Assembly (NCBI RefSeq): GCF_000231115.1
Contig: NW_006889851.1
Location: 1-64,000, forward strand
Reading direction: 5' to 3'
DNA: 64,000 nucleotides
DNA from: Vittaforma corneae ATCC 50505
Lineage: Eukaryota; Microsporidia; Nosematidae
Part shown: positions 50,819 through 59,410 of the stretch, piece after piece
How the letters are laid out: each line of letters starts with the position of its first letter
Numbering within the stretch: position 1 is the first letter of the stretch
Program-made: the position numbers and the translations under genes
The notes under the pieces: generated by a model
Seen by the model: only the letters and a program-made list of their open reading frames with translations
What the model was told of the DNA's origin: nothing
Database searches by the model: none

Positions 50819-51052
50819 ATGTCTCACACATTCACAAGAAAGGTGCATCGAGGTGAAGTCCAAAAGCAGCTAAACGAGGAAGAGAAAAAGAAGCAAGAAA
50901 AGATCCAGCAGGAGCTGTTAGAAGAACAAAAATGGAGCGACGGGCCCAAAACGGCGACAAAGCACGAGCAAAAGATCATAAAGGAGGAGGAAAAGCAGAA
51001 GAAAAAGGAGCATCTGAAGCAGCTCTATGAGAAGGAGATGGAAGAAATCTAA
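50819..51052 (+). CDS. LSO2/CCDC124-like ribosome-binding protein
   Basis: 77-aa, almost wholly helical and charged protein starting after AATTTGCCC. Its layout (basic N-terminus, EEEKKKQEKIQQELLEEQ, then KWSDGPK, then KHEQKIIKEEEKQKKKEHL and an acidic end) parallels yeast LSO2 and human CCDC124, where an E-x-x-KW--G/D-K core is followed by a long EE-K helix. LSO2 binds vacant ribosomes; in microsporidian spores it is known as a hibernation factor. Low complexity makes chance similarity possible. The gene would be expected to be strongly expressed in spores. Confidence 0.55.
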   Translation: MSHTFTRKVHRGEVQKQLNEEEKKKQEKIQQELLEEQKWSDGPKTATKHEQKIIKEEEKQKKKEHLKQLYEKEMEEI

Positions 51053-51235
51053 GATCAAATATTAAATTTTCTTGATGGAGTTTTATCCTTAAGCTGGGAT
51101 TTTAGTATATTATTTCTGCTTTTAAGTTACTTTTCTTCATCAACTTTAAAAGAAAGTATAAACATTGAGCTCTACTCTTAATAGTACTGCGTAGTGCAGA
51201 TCTGTACGATCAGCTTTCTATTTCCAAAAAGTCCA

Positions 51236-51433
51236 TTAAACTTTTGCCTCGTAGTTAATTAACTCAATTTCATCATTTTCAAATATCTTTACGTAAGTTC
51301 CGAGACTTTCCTGCACCTCTATATTGTATATTTTGCTTTTGTAATTAAATGACAGTGATTGTGCAGTTTTGTCGTATTTTAAATCTCTAATCTCGCTCAC
51401 ATCTAAGTTCTGGGTATCGAGGATTATCTTCAT
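51236..51433 (-). CDS. Small hypothetical protein, possibly the 3' end of a broken gene
   Basis: 65-aa beta-rich orphan starting at the ATG at 51433 directly after ATACCC (MKIILDTQNLDVSEIRDL). Coding-like sequence in two other minus-strand frames lies immediately upstream (51387-51650 and 51586-51708), so this may be the end of a larger, frame-broken gene. The CCC context argues for an independent start. Confidence 0.45.
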   Translation of the reverse strand: MKIILDTQNLDVSEIRDLKYDKTAQSLSFNYKSKIYNIEVQESLGTYVKIFENDEIELINYEAKV

Positions 51434-51798
51434 GGGTATAAATGAGAAACAAGTAATCAACTAACCCTTGTCTGTTATTTGGTATTGCAAACTCAGCTGA
51501 GATATTTGTGATTGAGAGTATAAAACCCAGCTGGTGGCTAAGGACGCTTAAATAGTCCATATAATTTGCCAAGCAGATATATTCCTTACTGGCATATTTT
51601 CTGTTCAAGATCCACCTTCTCTTTCCAGCACAGTACCTTGCCACCGTCGGATAAGGTATGCAGTTGCTTCAACGATTTATTTTCTCGATCAGTCAATCTA
51701 GGAAAATGCTAAACAATAAAATTTCGTTAATGCCAATCTATTTTCAAAAACCAAACAACTAAATGAAATAAAATAGGCCTTTGCATCTAACTTATAGT
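51434..51798. other. Region upstream of the 65-aa gene with coding-like minus-strand frames
   Basis: Minus-strand frame a (about 51708-51586) reads LTDRENKSLKQLHTLSDGGK and ends KICQ-stop. Frame b (about 51650-51387) reads YICLANYMDYLSVLSHQLGF onward. Neither has an ATG in context. One indel near 51590 would join them. Confidence 0.35.
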
Positions 51799-52110
51799 TT
51801 AATTAGATCTCTGTCTCGTAACAAATCTAGTCTTCCTGTCTTCCTTGCTCCTCACTTTGACAATCCTCAAGTGGCATGCACAGCTTATGCAGTGGTTCTC
51901 AATGTTGAGGAATGTTGGCACTTCGACATTTTCGTAGACTGTGGCTGCTCTGAAGTCGTCCATTGAGGCTGCCTCGACGACAGGCGCATTGGAAGACCTA
52001 GATATTGCCTTGTCCTTGGCCACAGTGGCACCGCACTGGTTGCACTGTACATTGCATGTTGCACCTCTATTCTTTTTCTGTCTGCCGTGGTTTTGTCTCT
52101 TGACTGGCAT
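51799..52110 (-). CDS. RPS26: Ribosomal protein eS26
   Basis: Small-subunit protein at the mRNA exit channel. The 103-aa product begins MPVKRQNHGRQKKNRGATCN. It has the zinc-binding cysteines (CNQCG near residue 25 and CISCACH near 75), the DKAISR motif, and the basic C-terminal RSKEDRKTR. The length is a little shorter than yeast (119). The ATG at 52110 has AAAATTTTTACTCCA upstream. The frame is open beyond the start through the spacer, which is not coding. Confidence 0.96.
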   Translation of the reverse strand: MPVKRQNHGRQKKNRGATCNVQCNQCGATVAKDKAISRSSNAPVVEAASMDDFRAATVYENVEVPTFLNIENHCISCACHLRIVKVRSKEDRKTRFVTRQRSN

Positions 52111-52340
52111 TGGAGTAAAAATTTTTTGAAAATGTAAAGTTGCAAGTAGGTTTATAAGCAAATACCATTGACGTCTTAGCAGTCTTCGTTGTAAAGCTTG
52201 CACCTAAACATTTATCTTTTGTGTCCAAAATTTGTCAAAATTATCAGAGACTCGCTGGCATTCTACAATGATACACGCTTATATTTTCAAGGATGAGTAT
52301 TTTTTTTGCATTTGCAGCCGTAAAAATTTTACCCAAGCAA

Positions 52341-53084
52341 ATGCTTTTCCCACTCTTAGCAAATCAGGTCCTCGCAACTACGACCACTGAGAAGCAAAGT
52401 ATTACGAACGACGAGTTTTTCGATGCCAAAATCTTCCCTTCCTTTGATAGATTTCTGCACATTTTCTCCGTCTTTTGCCTTTACATTGCACAAATTATTA
52501 TTGGCATGCCTCTTCTCTGCATCTCTATGTTCAACTTGTGCTTCTTTTTACTTTGCAAAACATTCAAACTTACTCCAAAACGAAAGTTTGATCTTCTAGA
52601 TTCTTACATTCTGAACTCAGTTGTTATGTGTATGAATCTCAGTAATATTGTTTTCTACTTGATCTATAATACAGTGGCGTTGTTTTCTGGGAACTCCTTT
52701 GTGTTGTACTCCATTATTCCATCTGCCTTATTCTGTTTGTTTGAGTATTTTATAATTGAGCAGTCTATTCAAAAGAAAGAAAAACGCAAGTTTTCATATA
52801 AGGATTCGCTTGGCATTGTATCTCTGTTGACTCTTTTTATATGTCTCGCCACCTTGCAACAGTTTACTCCTGGCTTTGGAATCGTCAATTGCTTTGTAAC
52901 CATCAATGTCAGGTCGTTTTGGTTCTACTTTTCCAAGATAATAGAGCATATTCTGTTTTTAGTTATGACTTACTTGTTTTTAGTATCTCACTTTCCACTT
53001 ACTGGAACACATCCATTTTTTGGTGAAAAAAATCCAGATAAAATTAACGTCGCAGCAGACTCTAAAGAAGAGGATGTTAAATAA
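52341..53084 (+). CDS. Polytopic membrane protein with possible signal peptide, copy 1
   Basis: 247-aa orphan with about six hydrophobic segments (MLFPLLANQVLATTTT start, FSVFCLYIAQIIIGMPLLCI, LCFFLLCKTF, NLSNIVFYLIY, IIPSALFCLFEYFII, LGIVSLLTLFICLATL, IIEHILFLVMTYLFLV). The ATG at 52341 is preceded by AAAAATTTTACCCAAGCAA, the typical start context, so the earlier in-frame ATG at 52293 is probably leader. Its paralogue or allele at 54546 differs by a 9-residue insertion in one loop and an out-of-frame C-terminus. Function unknown. Confidence 0.7.
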   Translation: MLFPLLANQVLATTTTEKQSITNDEFFDAKIFPSFDRFLHIFSVFCLYIAQIIIGMPLLCISMFNLCFFLLCKTFKLTPKRKFDLLDSYILNSVVMCMNLSNIVFYLIYNTVALFSGNSFVLYSIIPSALFCLFEYFIIEQSIQKKEKRKFSYKDSLGIVSLLTLFICLATLQQFTPGFGIVNCFVTINVRSFWFYFSKIIEHILFLVMTYLFLVSHFPLTGTHPFFGEKNPDKINVAADSKEEDVK

Positions 53085-53231
53085 GTTAGAAGTGAATTTG
53101 CATATAATATGAGACAGTGATGTCCCAGAATTAAATTTATTTTTAAATCCATGTAATGATTTGCCCAGTAAATTAAATCATTCAGGCCTGTACATGAAAA
53201 CAATATCAGTAATAAAGCCATTTGTGCTGCA

Positions 53232-53717
53232 CTATTCCTCTATGCTCTTTACAAGTCTATCAATATCTGTCCAGCTGCCTTCCACACATGCCTTGACTCT
53301 CTTTTTGTACTCTTCCAAACTTTCTTGAAAAAGCTTGGCAGCCTCTGGATTGGCTGGTGATTTTGTGTTTGGATCGTTTAGCAGGCTTTGGATGCTCAGC
53401 AGAATTCCTTGCACATCGTATGACGGCGACCATCTACTCTTCAGTATGTCAAGGCACAGATCTCCGTTTGGGTAAATATTTGGGTGGAACATTTCAGATA
53501 CGAATGTGACTTCTGGAGGATGCTGGGGATATCCTTCGTCAAATGTAAGTACCAAAGAAAAAGTTCCATTTTCAAATGGTGTGTTGTCTGGTCCCAAAAT
53601 GATTGCTGTCCACGTCAGTAGATCTTCTTCTAGAGGCTGTGCGAATATTCCAATACAGTTCACTTTCTGGATTTCATTAAAATCTTTTAGTAGTCGTCTC
53701 TTTGCTGGTGTTGACAT
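53232..53717 (-). CDS. RAD6: Ubiquitin-conjugating enzyme RAD6/UBC2, copy 1
   Basis: E2 enzyme for histone H2B ubiquitination, post-replication repair and N-end rule degradation. The 161-aa protein begins MSTPAKRRLLKDF as in RAD6. The catalytic cysteine is Cys88 in HPNIYPNGDLCLDILKSRW, as in yeast. DVQGILLSIQSLLNDPNTKS and the ANPEAAKLF motif follow. It has a short acidic end but not the long poly-Asp tail of yeast. The ATG directly follows GGTCCC. Differs from copy 2 by one residue (Ile instead of Thr at position 22). Confidence 0.95.
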   Translation of the reverse strand: MSTPAKRRLLKDFNEIQKVNCIGIFAQPLEEDLLTWTAIILGPDNTPFENGTFSLVLTFDEGYPQHPPEVTFVSEMFHPNIYPNGDLCLDILKSRWSPSYDVQGILLSIQSLLNDPNTKSPANPEAAKLFQESLEEYKKRVKACVEGSWTDIDRLVKSIEE

Positions 53718-53888
53718 GGGACCAAAAAAAACAAAAAATATCAGTTTATCTTGTCACTGGACTGTATTTAGAACACTCCAATTTAGATTTTAACTACCAT
53801 CAATAACAGTCTTAATCTACAGTATGGAGAGGTATAGCAGTGCCTAGAGCAATTCAGCAAAACAGTAGAAGTTGATTTAAGTGTACAT

Positions 53889-54326
53889 TTATTTGATTTG
53901 TTTTACATTCCGTAAGTTTAGAATGCTGTCTAAGATATTATAAATAAGTGGGTTGTTTTTTATATAAAATTTTGCCATTTCAGGTACTGTTTTATACTCG
54001 TCAGCTAGCCATACTTCCATTTCTCTTTTAGATTCAAGATATAGAAGGAAAACATTTCTTGTGTACGATCTGACTTCTAGCTGTGCTGCTATAAAGCAGT
54101 TCAACAGCTCTTTCTTATGCTCAAACTCAAGAAATGAAAAGCGTGTCCTAAAATAGTCAGGATTGAAATAGTACTGTGGAAGCTTTAAGTGTAGCTCGTG
54201 GTCTAGGGATTCAAAAATAGACCACTCTGTCCTTAGTATTTCCTTTGCTGTGAATGCTCCATCTGTTACCACTGAGTATTCTAAAACCCGCTTTGTTTTT
54301 GACTCCTCTATCTTGGCTGCCAGAAA
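53889..54326 (-). pseudogene. Cyclin-like gene, copy 1, cut by the gap
   Basis: C-terminal part of the cyclin described at 56177, ending at the 20-N gap. Differs from copy 2 by a few residues (for example ESLDHELH instead of ESLGHELH and a different end). Truncation is due to the contig edge, not to a visible mutation. Confidence 0.9.
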
Positions 54327-54346
54327 NNNNNNNNNNNNNNNNNNNN
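54327..54346. other. Assembly gap, 20 Ns
   Basis: Fixed-length run of Ns joining two contigs whose ends overlap in content (copy 1 end and copy 2 start). Real size unknown and possibly negative. Confidence 0.99.
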
Positions 54347-54545
54347 TTGCAAGTAGGTTTATAAGCAAATACCATTGACGTCTTAGCAGTCTTCGTTGTA
54401 AAGCTTGCACCCAAACATTTATCTTTTGTGTCCAAAATTTGGCAAAATTATCAGAGACTCACGGCATTCTACAATGACACACGCTTATATTTTCAAGGAT
54501 GAGTATTTTTTTGCATTTGCAGCCGTAAAAATTTTACCCAAGCAA

Positions 54546-55316
54546 ATGCTTTTCCCACTCTTAGCAAATCTGGTCCTCGCAACTACGACCACTGAGAAGC
54601 AAAGTATTACGAACGACGAATTTTTCGATGCCAAAATCTTCCCTTCCTTTGATAGATTTCTGCACATTTCCTCCGTCTTTTGCCTTTACATTGCACAAAT
54701 TATTATTGGCATGCCTCTTCTCTGCATCTCTATGTTCAACTTGTGCTTCTTTTTACTTTGCAAAACATTCCAACTTACTCCAAAACGAAAGTTTGATCTT
54801 CTAGATTCTTACATTCTGAACTCAGTTGTTATGTGTATGAATCTCAGTAATATTGTTTTCTACTTGATCTATTATACAGTGGCATTGTATCATGGGGACT
54901 ATTCTGTGTTTGGCTTTTCTACGGACCATTCTATGTTTTACTCCATTATTCCATCTATCTTGTTCTGTTTATTTGAGTATTTTATAATTGAGCAGTCTAT
55001 TCAAAGGAAAGAAAAACGCAAGTTTTCATATGGAGATTCTTTTGGAATTGTATTTCTGTTGACTCTTTTTCTATATCTCGCCACCTTGCAACAATTTACT
55101 CCTGGCTTTGGAATCGTCAGGTGCTTTGTAACCATCAATGTCAGGACGTTTCTGTTCTACTTTGCCAAGATAATAGAGCATATTCTATTTTTATTTATGA
55201 CTTACTTGCTTTTAACATCTCACTTTCCACGTACTGGAACACAGCCATTTTTTGGTGAAAAAAATCCAGATAAATTAACGTCACTGCAGACTCTAAAGAA
55301 AAGGATGTGTAAATAA
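54546..55316 (+). CDS. Polytopic membrane protein, copy 2
   Basis: 256-aa counterpart of the gene at 52341, same start context (AAAATTTTACCCAAGCAA). Between the helices near residues 105-125 it reads ALYHGDYSVFGFSTDHSM where copy 1 has ALFSGNSFVL, a net 27-nt length difference plus substitutions. Near the end, an AAAA/AAA length difference shifts the frame, replacing copy 1's NVAADSKEEDVK by a basic LTSLQTLKKRMCK. The T run in the leader is also one base shorter than in copy 1, but outside the coding region if this start is right. Confidence 0.7.
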   Translation: MLFPLLANLVLATTTTEKQSITNDEFFDAKIFPSFDRFLHISSVFCLYIAQIIIGMPLLCISMFNLCFFLLCKTFQLTPKRKFDLLDSYILNSVVMCMNLSNIVFYLIYYTVALYHGDYSVFGFSTDHSMFYSIIPSILFCLFEYFIIEQSIQRKEKRKFSYGDSFGIVFLLTLFLYLATLQQFTPGFGIVRCFVTINVRTFLFYFAKIIEHILFLFMTYLLLTSHFPRTGTQPFFGEKNPDKLTSLQTLKKRMCK

Positions 55317-55518
55317 GTTAGAAGTGAACTTATATATAATACGAGACAGTGATGTCCCAGAATTAAATTTATTTTTAAATCCATGCCTGTGCAACAATGA
55401 TCTGCAGAAGAGTACAAAGACATTTTAGATGTCTAACTAATGGTTTTCCCAGTAAATTAAATCATTCAGGTCTGTACATGCAAACAATATCAACTGTAAT
55501 AAAGCCATTTGTGCTGCA

Positions 55519-56004
55519 CTATTCCTCTATGCTCTTTACAAGTCTATCAATATCTGTCCAGCTGCCTTCCACACATGCCTTGACTCTCTTTTTGTACTCT
55601 TCCAAACTTTCTTGAAAAAGCTTGGCAGCCTCTGGGTTGGCTGGTGATTTGGTGTTTGGATCGTTTAGCAGGCTTTGGATGCTCAGCAGAATTCCTTGCA
55701 CATCGTATGATGGCGACCATCTACTCTTAAGTATGTCAAGGCACAGATCTCCGTTTGGGTAAATGTTTGGGTGGAACATTTCAGATACGAATGTGACTTC
55801 TGGAGGGTGCTGGGGATATCCTTCGTCGAATGTAAGTACCAAAGAAAAAGTTCCATTTTCAAATGGTGTGTTGTCTGGTCCCAAAATGATTGCTGTCCAC
55901 GTCAGTAGATCTTCTTCTAGAGGCTGTGCGAATATTCCAGTACAGTTCACTTTCTGGATTTCATTAAAATCTTTTAGTAGTCGTCTCTTTGCTGGTGTTG
56001 ACAT
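55519..56004 (-). CDS. RAD6: Ubiquitin-conjugating enzyme RAD6/UBC2, copy 2
   Basis: Second copy of the E2 at 53232: 161 aa with the same catalytic Cys88 and start context. One amino-acid change (Thr at position 22) but several synonymous differences, so coding is under constraint in both copies or both are recent alleles. Confidence 0.95.
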   Translation of the reverse strand: MSTPAKRRLLKDFNEIQKVNCTGIFAQPLEEDLLTWTAIILGPDNTPFENGTFSLVLTFDEGYPQHPPEVTFVSEMFHPNIYPNGDLCLDILKSRWSPSYDVQGILLSIQSLLNDPNTKSPANPEAAKLFQESLEEYKKRVKACVEGSWTDIDRLVKSIEE

Positions 56005-56176
56005 GGGACCAAAAAAAACAAAAAATATCAGTTTATCTTGTCACTGGACTGTGCTTTAGAACATTCCAATTTAGATTTTAAATACCATCAATAACAGTGT
56101 TAATCTACAGTATGGAGAAGTATAGCAGTGCCTAGGGCAATTCAGCAAAACAGTAGCAGTTGATTTAAGTGTACAT

Positions 56177-56845
56177 TTATTTGATTTGTTTTGCATCCTG
56201 TAAGTTTAGAATGCTGTCTAAGATATTATAAATAAGTGGGTTGTTTTTTATATAAAATTTTGCCATTTCAGGTACTGTTTTATACTCATCAGCTAGCCAT
56301 ACTTCCATTTCTCTTTTAGATTCAAGATATAGAAGGAAAACATTTCTTGTGTACGATCTGACTTCTAGCTGTGCTGCTATAAAGCAGTTCAACAGCTCTT
56401 TCTTATGCTCAAACTCAAGAAATGAAAAGCGTGTCCTAAAATAGTCAGGATTGAAATAGTACTGTGGAAGCTTTAAGTGTAGCTCGTGGCCTAGAGATTC
56501 AAAAATAGACCACTCTGTCCTTAGTATTTCCTTTGCTGTGAATGCTCCATCTGTTACCACTGAGTATTCTAAAACCCGCTTTGTTTTTGACTCCTCTATC
56601 TTGGCCGCCAGAAAGAGACAGGATATTCCAATAAGCTGGTACTCCTTCAGCTCAAAGCCATTTTTTTCGGTATATTTGTCTATTATAAGCACTGCCGTGG
56701 TGTAGGTATAGATGGAATACCTGAAGTCTCTGCATACCTCATAAAGCCATCTGAGAAGTCTTTTGCGATGGGAAGATTTGTGTATTGTCAGCTTGATGCG
56801 CTTGGAGGAGATATTCGTAATATCCTGGAACACACTCTTTAGCAT
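56177..56845 (-). CDS. Cyclin-fold protein (B- or G1-type), complete copy
   Basis: 222-aa cyclin. The cyclin box shows RKRLLRWLYEVCRDFRYS, YTYTTAVLIIDKYTEKNGFE, and the hallmark QLIGISCLFLAAKIEE with the conserved Lys-Glu. The second half (LGHELHLKLPQYYFNPDYF) is the hinge into a shorter C-terminal cyclin fold. It would activate a CDK in the cell cycle. The protein is minimal, without a destruction box that I can see in its roughly 30-residue N-terminus, so G1-type is as likely as mitotic. AAAATTTACAG precedes the ATG. Its upstream neighbour at 56901 is divergent, 55 bp away. Confidence 0.85.
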   Translation of the reverse strand: MLKSVFQDITNISSKRIKLTIHKSSHRKRLLRWLYEVCRDFRYSIYTYTTAVLIIDKYTEKNGFELKEYQLIGISCLFLAAKIEESKTKRVLEYSVVTDGAFTAKEILRTEWSIFESLGHELHLKLPQYYFNPDYFRTRFSFLEFEHKKELLNCFIAAQLEVRSYTRNVFLLYLESKREMEVWLADEYKTVPEMAKFYIKNNPLIYNILDSILNLQDAKQIK

Positions 56846-56900
56846 AGTTCTGTAAATTTTTGGTTTTATAAATCCATTTTGGAGGGAAGTTTTGGAGGGA

Positions 56901-57100
56901 ATGCCATGTCTTAAAATCGAAATTCAAGTGATAAAGCAAGATTTTCAACTGTCTTTGTCTTCAAATCACACACGCAAGCAGAGTGCTTTCTTTATGAATG
57001 CACAGACGTAGACACTGCAATTTACAAAACCTATCAGCCGGTTGGTCTAAGATTGGGCCTTAACACCAACGACATTTTACACTTTGTTTACAAAACGTAA
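56901..57100 (+). CDS. Small hypothetical protein, frame broken once
   Basis: ATG at 56901 opens MPCLKIEIQVIKQDF. After the T4 run at 56942-56945, coding continues in the -1 frame: TVFVFKSHTQAECFLYEC, IYKTYQPVGLRLGLNTNDIL and HFVYKT to the stop at 57100. Reading five Ts gives a continuous 66-aa, beta-rich protein. Each single-frame piece is too short for ordinary ORF detection. No family recognised; the compact strand pattern suggests a small partner subunit. Lies between the divergent cyclin gene (55 bp) and convergent TMA46 (20 bp). Confidence 0.55.
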
Positions 57101-57120
57101 TAAGCGAATGTAATTTAAAT

Positions 57121-57903
57121 TTAATCCTCAGCAAATCGTTCCTGCTCTTTCTCTTCTGACTCTTCATAGTTACGCTCGGCATAGTTAATTTCTTCGCCTG
57201 CTTCGTCATCATCTTCAAACATTTCTGGATTTTTAAGGAATAGATCACATCCTTTGACATTTCCTGATAGGGCTGCAACTCTCTTTGCATGCAACTCGTC
57301 CTCTCTATCCTTTTTAGCCTTCCACTCAGCAAACGTCTTTTCATTCACAGGTGTAAGACTGTTCTCGTCTATTGTTTGTCTCTGCAGCTCGATATATTCC
57401 TCAAGGGACACCTCTACTTCTTGGTTATTGGACAGCTCAATAAGTCTATGGATGTCCTGGCAGTTGGGAAGTGGACATTCCCAACTCTTAGAATATTCTC
57501 CGCCATTAATCGCATCTATCAAGAACTTGCATACTACTTTCTGTTTTGGATGTGGCGGCACATTCTGTTCCTTCTTTTCCTCCTTCTTTAAAAAATGCCC
57601 AAACTGGCACAGATCGCCCTTTTCGCATTTCCCATTAAGAAAGTTAATACACTGCACTGTCTTTGGGTCCACACCAACAGGAATCAGCTGCTTCACAACT
57701 TCAGACTTCCTGATGTTGTCTATCTCCTGCTTCTTTTTTCTTTCCAGCTCCATTTCCAGCTCAAACTTCTTGATCATAGACTGTATTTCCTTTTTCTTTG
57801 TTCTATTTTTCTCTCCAAATAACTGCTCTTCCAGCATTTTGATCATTTCTTTCGGTGTCTTTTGTTTTACTGGCTGCTTGGTACTTGTCTGCGACTTACT
57901 CAT
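57121..57903 (-). CDS. TMA46: TMA46 / ZC3H15 (DFRP1) CCCH zinc-finger protein
   Basis: Ribosome-associated partner that stabilises the DRG1/RBG1 GTPase. The 260-aa protein has a Lys-rich N-terminus (TPKEMIKMLEEQLFGEKNRT). The first CCCH finger is in VDPKTVQCINFLNGKCEKGD and CQFGH. KQKVVCKFLIDAINGGEYSK leads into a second finger (WECPLPNCQDIHRLIE). The DFRP domain follows with VSLEEYIELQRQ, then TFAEWKAKK. It ends in an acidic Glu/Asp tail. This order matches yeast TMA46 (345 aa), shortened. AAAATTTT lies upstream of the ATG. Fits the window's translation theme with LSO2 and eIF6. Confidence 0.9.
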   Translation of the reverse strand: MSKSQTSTKQPVKQKTPKEMIKMLEEQLFGEKNRTKKKEIQSMIKKFELEMELERKKKQEIDNIRKSEVVKQLIPVGVDPKTVQCINFLNGKCEKGDLCQFGHFLKKEEKKEQNVPPHPKQKVVCKFLIDAINGGEYSKSWECPLPNCQDIHRLIELSNNQEVEVSLEEYIELQRQTIDENSLTPVNEKTFAEWKAKKDREDELHAKRVAALSGNVKGCDLFLKNPEMFEDDDEAGEEINYAERNYEESEEKEQERFAED

Positions 57904-58188
57904 TTGGATGAGGTGGTAGATGAGAAAATTTTCAACAGTATTTGGAGCTAATAAACAGTAAACTATGGATGCTGCGATATTAATGCATATGAATGAATTA
58001 CTTGTAGCATAATGGTTATCTGTTTGTGCTTATCGATTTAGCAGTCTGAAAGTGAAGCATGTTTCTTGTGAGCATCGAACCAATGTAAAATGAGGTATTT
58101 AAATATATACATTTCATGTTGATTTATAGCTTTATCTATAAATAATCAGCCTCAGCATTCTATTTTTTCTATTTTTCTAACCTCACCG

Positions 58189-59073
58189 ATGAAACTCAGT
58201 ATAACAGCCAAAGCCAAGTTGTGCAAACCACCAACAGCGATCTGCTGTTGCTTTGATAAGACATACATTGCCACCAAGGGAAGAAGGGTGTTTTTCACAG
58301 ATGATATGCGCACATTCAAATCCATTCTCTTTTCTTCCCAAGTTAATTCTCTAGCTTGCTCTGAAAATCTGCTTTTTTGCTGCCAAAAGAATGGAAGCGT
58401 TTTTGGAATCAACTCAAAACACAAAACCGCCTTTAAGACAAGTATTGGCGAATCGGAATGCATTTACTCTGTCTTCGACCCAGCTGCTGACAATCTTTTA
58501 GTTGGCTCCAAGAGCAAGAAAGTTTCAATCTTTGGATTAAACACGATTCTCAAAAGTTCATATTTCATAAATGAGTCTCCATTAGCATATTTTGATGTGT
58601 CTGATAGCCACACTCTTGCTGGAATATCACAAAATGATCAAAACATTCAATTTGTCAATCTTAAAACAAAAGAAAAATTGTCCTTGAGGATAATTGACGG
58701 ATTTCCCGAAATTTTAAAGTACCTCAAAAGTGATGTTTTAATTGTTGGGAGCTCCACAGGTGTTTTGAATTGCTTCTCGACAATCAATATGAAAAGAATA
58801 AGCTTTCTGAAGCTTGGCTCGGCCATAACAGCCATCCACATCCTAGGATCTACTCATTTACTTGTTGGAACCGTATGCTTCATTTATCTGGTCGATTTGT
58901 CAAATTTTAATAGAATGGTGATTGCACAGGAATTGCCAGTTGATGGAATACCCATTGGTTTTTTCGGAACTGAAGTGATATACTGTGCAATCTCACGGGA
59001 ATCACGACTTGGAAGATGGCTGAAGTGTAAAAAAGGGCACAATCAACTTGTTGTTCTTAGCATAATGCATTGA
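58189..59073 (+). CDS. RRP9: U3 snoRNP WD40 protein RRP9-like
   Basis: Small beta-propeller protein of 294 aa with seven weak WD-like blades (for example NLLVGSKSKKVSIFGL, DVLIVGSSTGVLNCFSTI). The C-terminal end ISRESRLGRWLKCKKGHNQ followed by LVVLSI is the distinctive RRP9/U3-55K terminus (EHRLGRW...K-ARNG in other eukaryotes). RRP9 binds the U3-specific B/C motif and is needed for 18S rRNA maturation. It lacks the roughly 120-residue N-terminal extension of yeast and human proteins, so only the propeller remains. The ATG follows AACCTCACCG. Confidence 0.72.
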   Translation: MKLSITAKAKLCKPPTAICCCFDKTYIATKGRRVFFTDDMRTFKSILFSSQVNSLACSENLLFCCQKNGSVFGINSKHKTAFKTSIGESECIYSVFDPAADNLLVGSKSKKVSIFGLNTILKSSYFINESPLAYFDVSDSHTLAGISQNDQNIQFVNLKTKEKLSLRIIDGFPEILKYLKSDVLIVGSSTGVLNCFSTINMKRISFLKLGSAITAIHILGSTHLLVGTVCFIYLVDLSNFNRMVIAQELPVDGIPIGFFGTEVIYCAISRESRLGRWLKCKKGHNQLVVLSIMH

Positions 59074-59410
59074 GTCGATCACGGGTTTGCTTTTGGAGTG
59101 AGCCCCTTAAAATAACTTACTAATGAAGTTTCGATAAAGCCGCTGAACTAGTGGGCACTGGGAATCATGCGCGCTTTTGCAACAGTATTTTTATTGTCAG
59201 AAGCGCACTGCACCTCAATATGCACTTTGTTTTGCATCTACTTTTAAATAATAGTAGTGAAGAAATTAGTAGATAAATTGATGGATGGCACAAATGTGGC
59301 ATTTTTAATATTGAGCGCCTTGGTTTAGGTGAGATTTATACAAAAACATATGGCAGATGCCCTTTTGCAAAACACTGATTTGTGATTTGCAATATGCAAC
59401 ATTTCATGCT
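59074..59410. other. Intergenic region upstream of the HSF-like gene
   Basis: 337 bp with no ORF or RNA gene recognised. An in-frame ATG at 59357 would add 18 Cys/Phe-rich residues to the next gene. Confidence 0.45.

Larger units (their letters stand above)
52139..54326. repeat. Copy 1 of duplicated 2.2-kb block
   Basis: Contains a membrane-protein gene, RAD6 and part of a cyclin gene in the same order and orientation as copy 2 (54347-56614). Near-identical except for scattered substitutions and short indels. Its right edge is exactly the 20-N gap, where the cyclin is cut off. Its left edge corresponds to the first base after the gap. Confidence 0.93.
54347..56614. repeat. Copy 2 of duplicated 2.2-kb block
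   Basis: Begins directly after the Ns with the same TTGCAAGTAGG found at 52139 in copy 1. The homologue of copy 1's last base is 56614, inside the complete cyclin gene. Sequence beyond 56614 is single-copy in this window. Confidence 0.93.
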
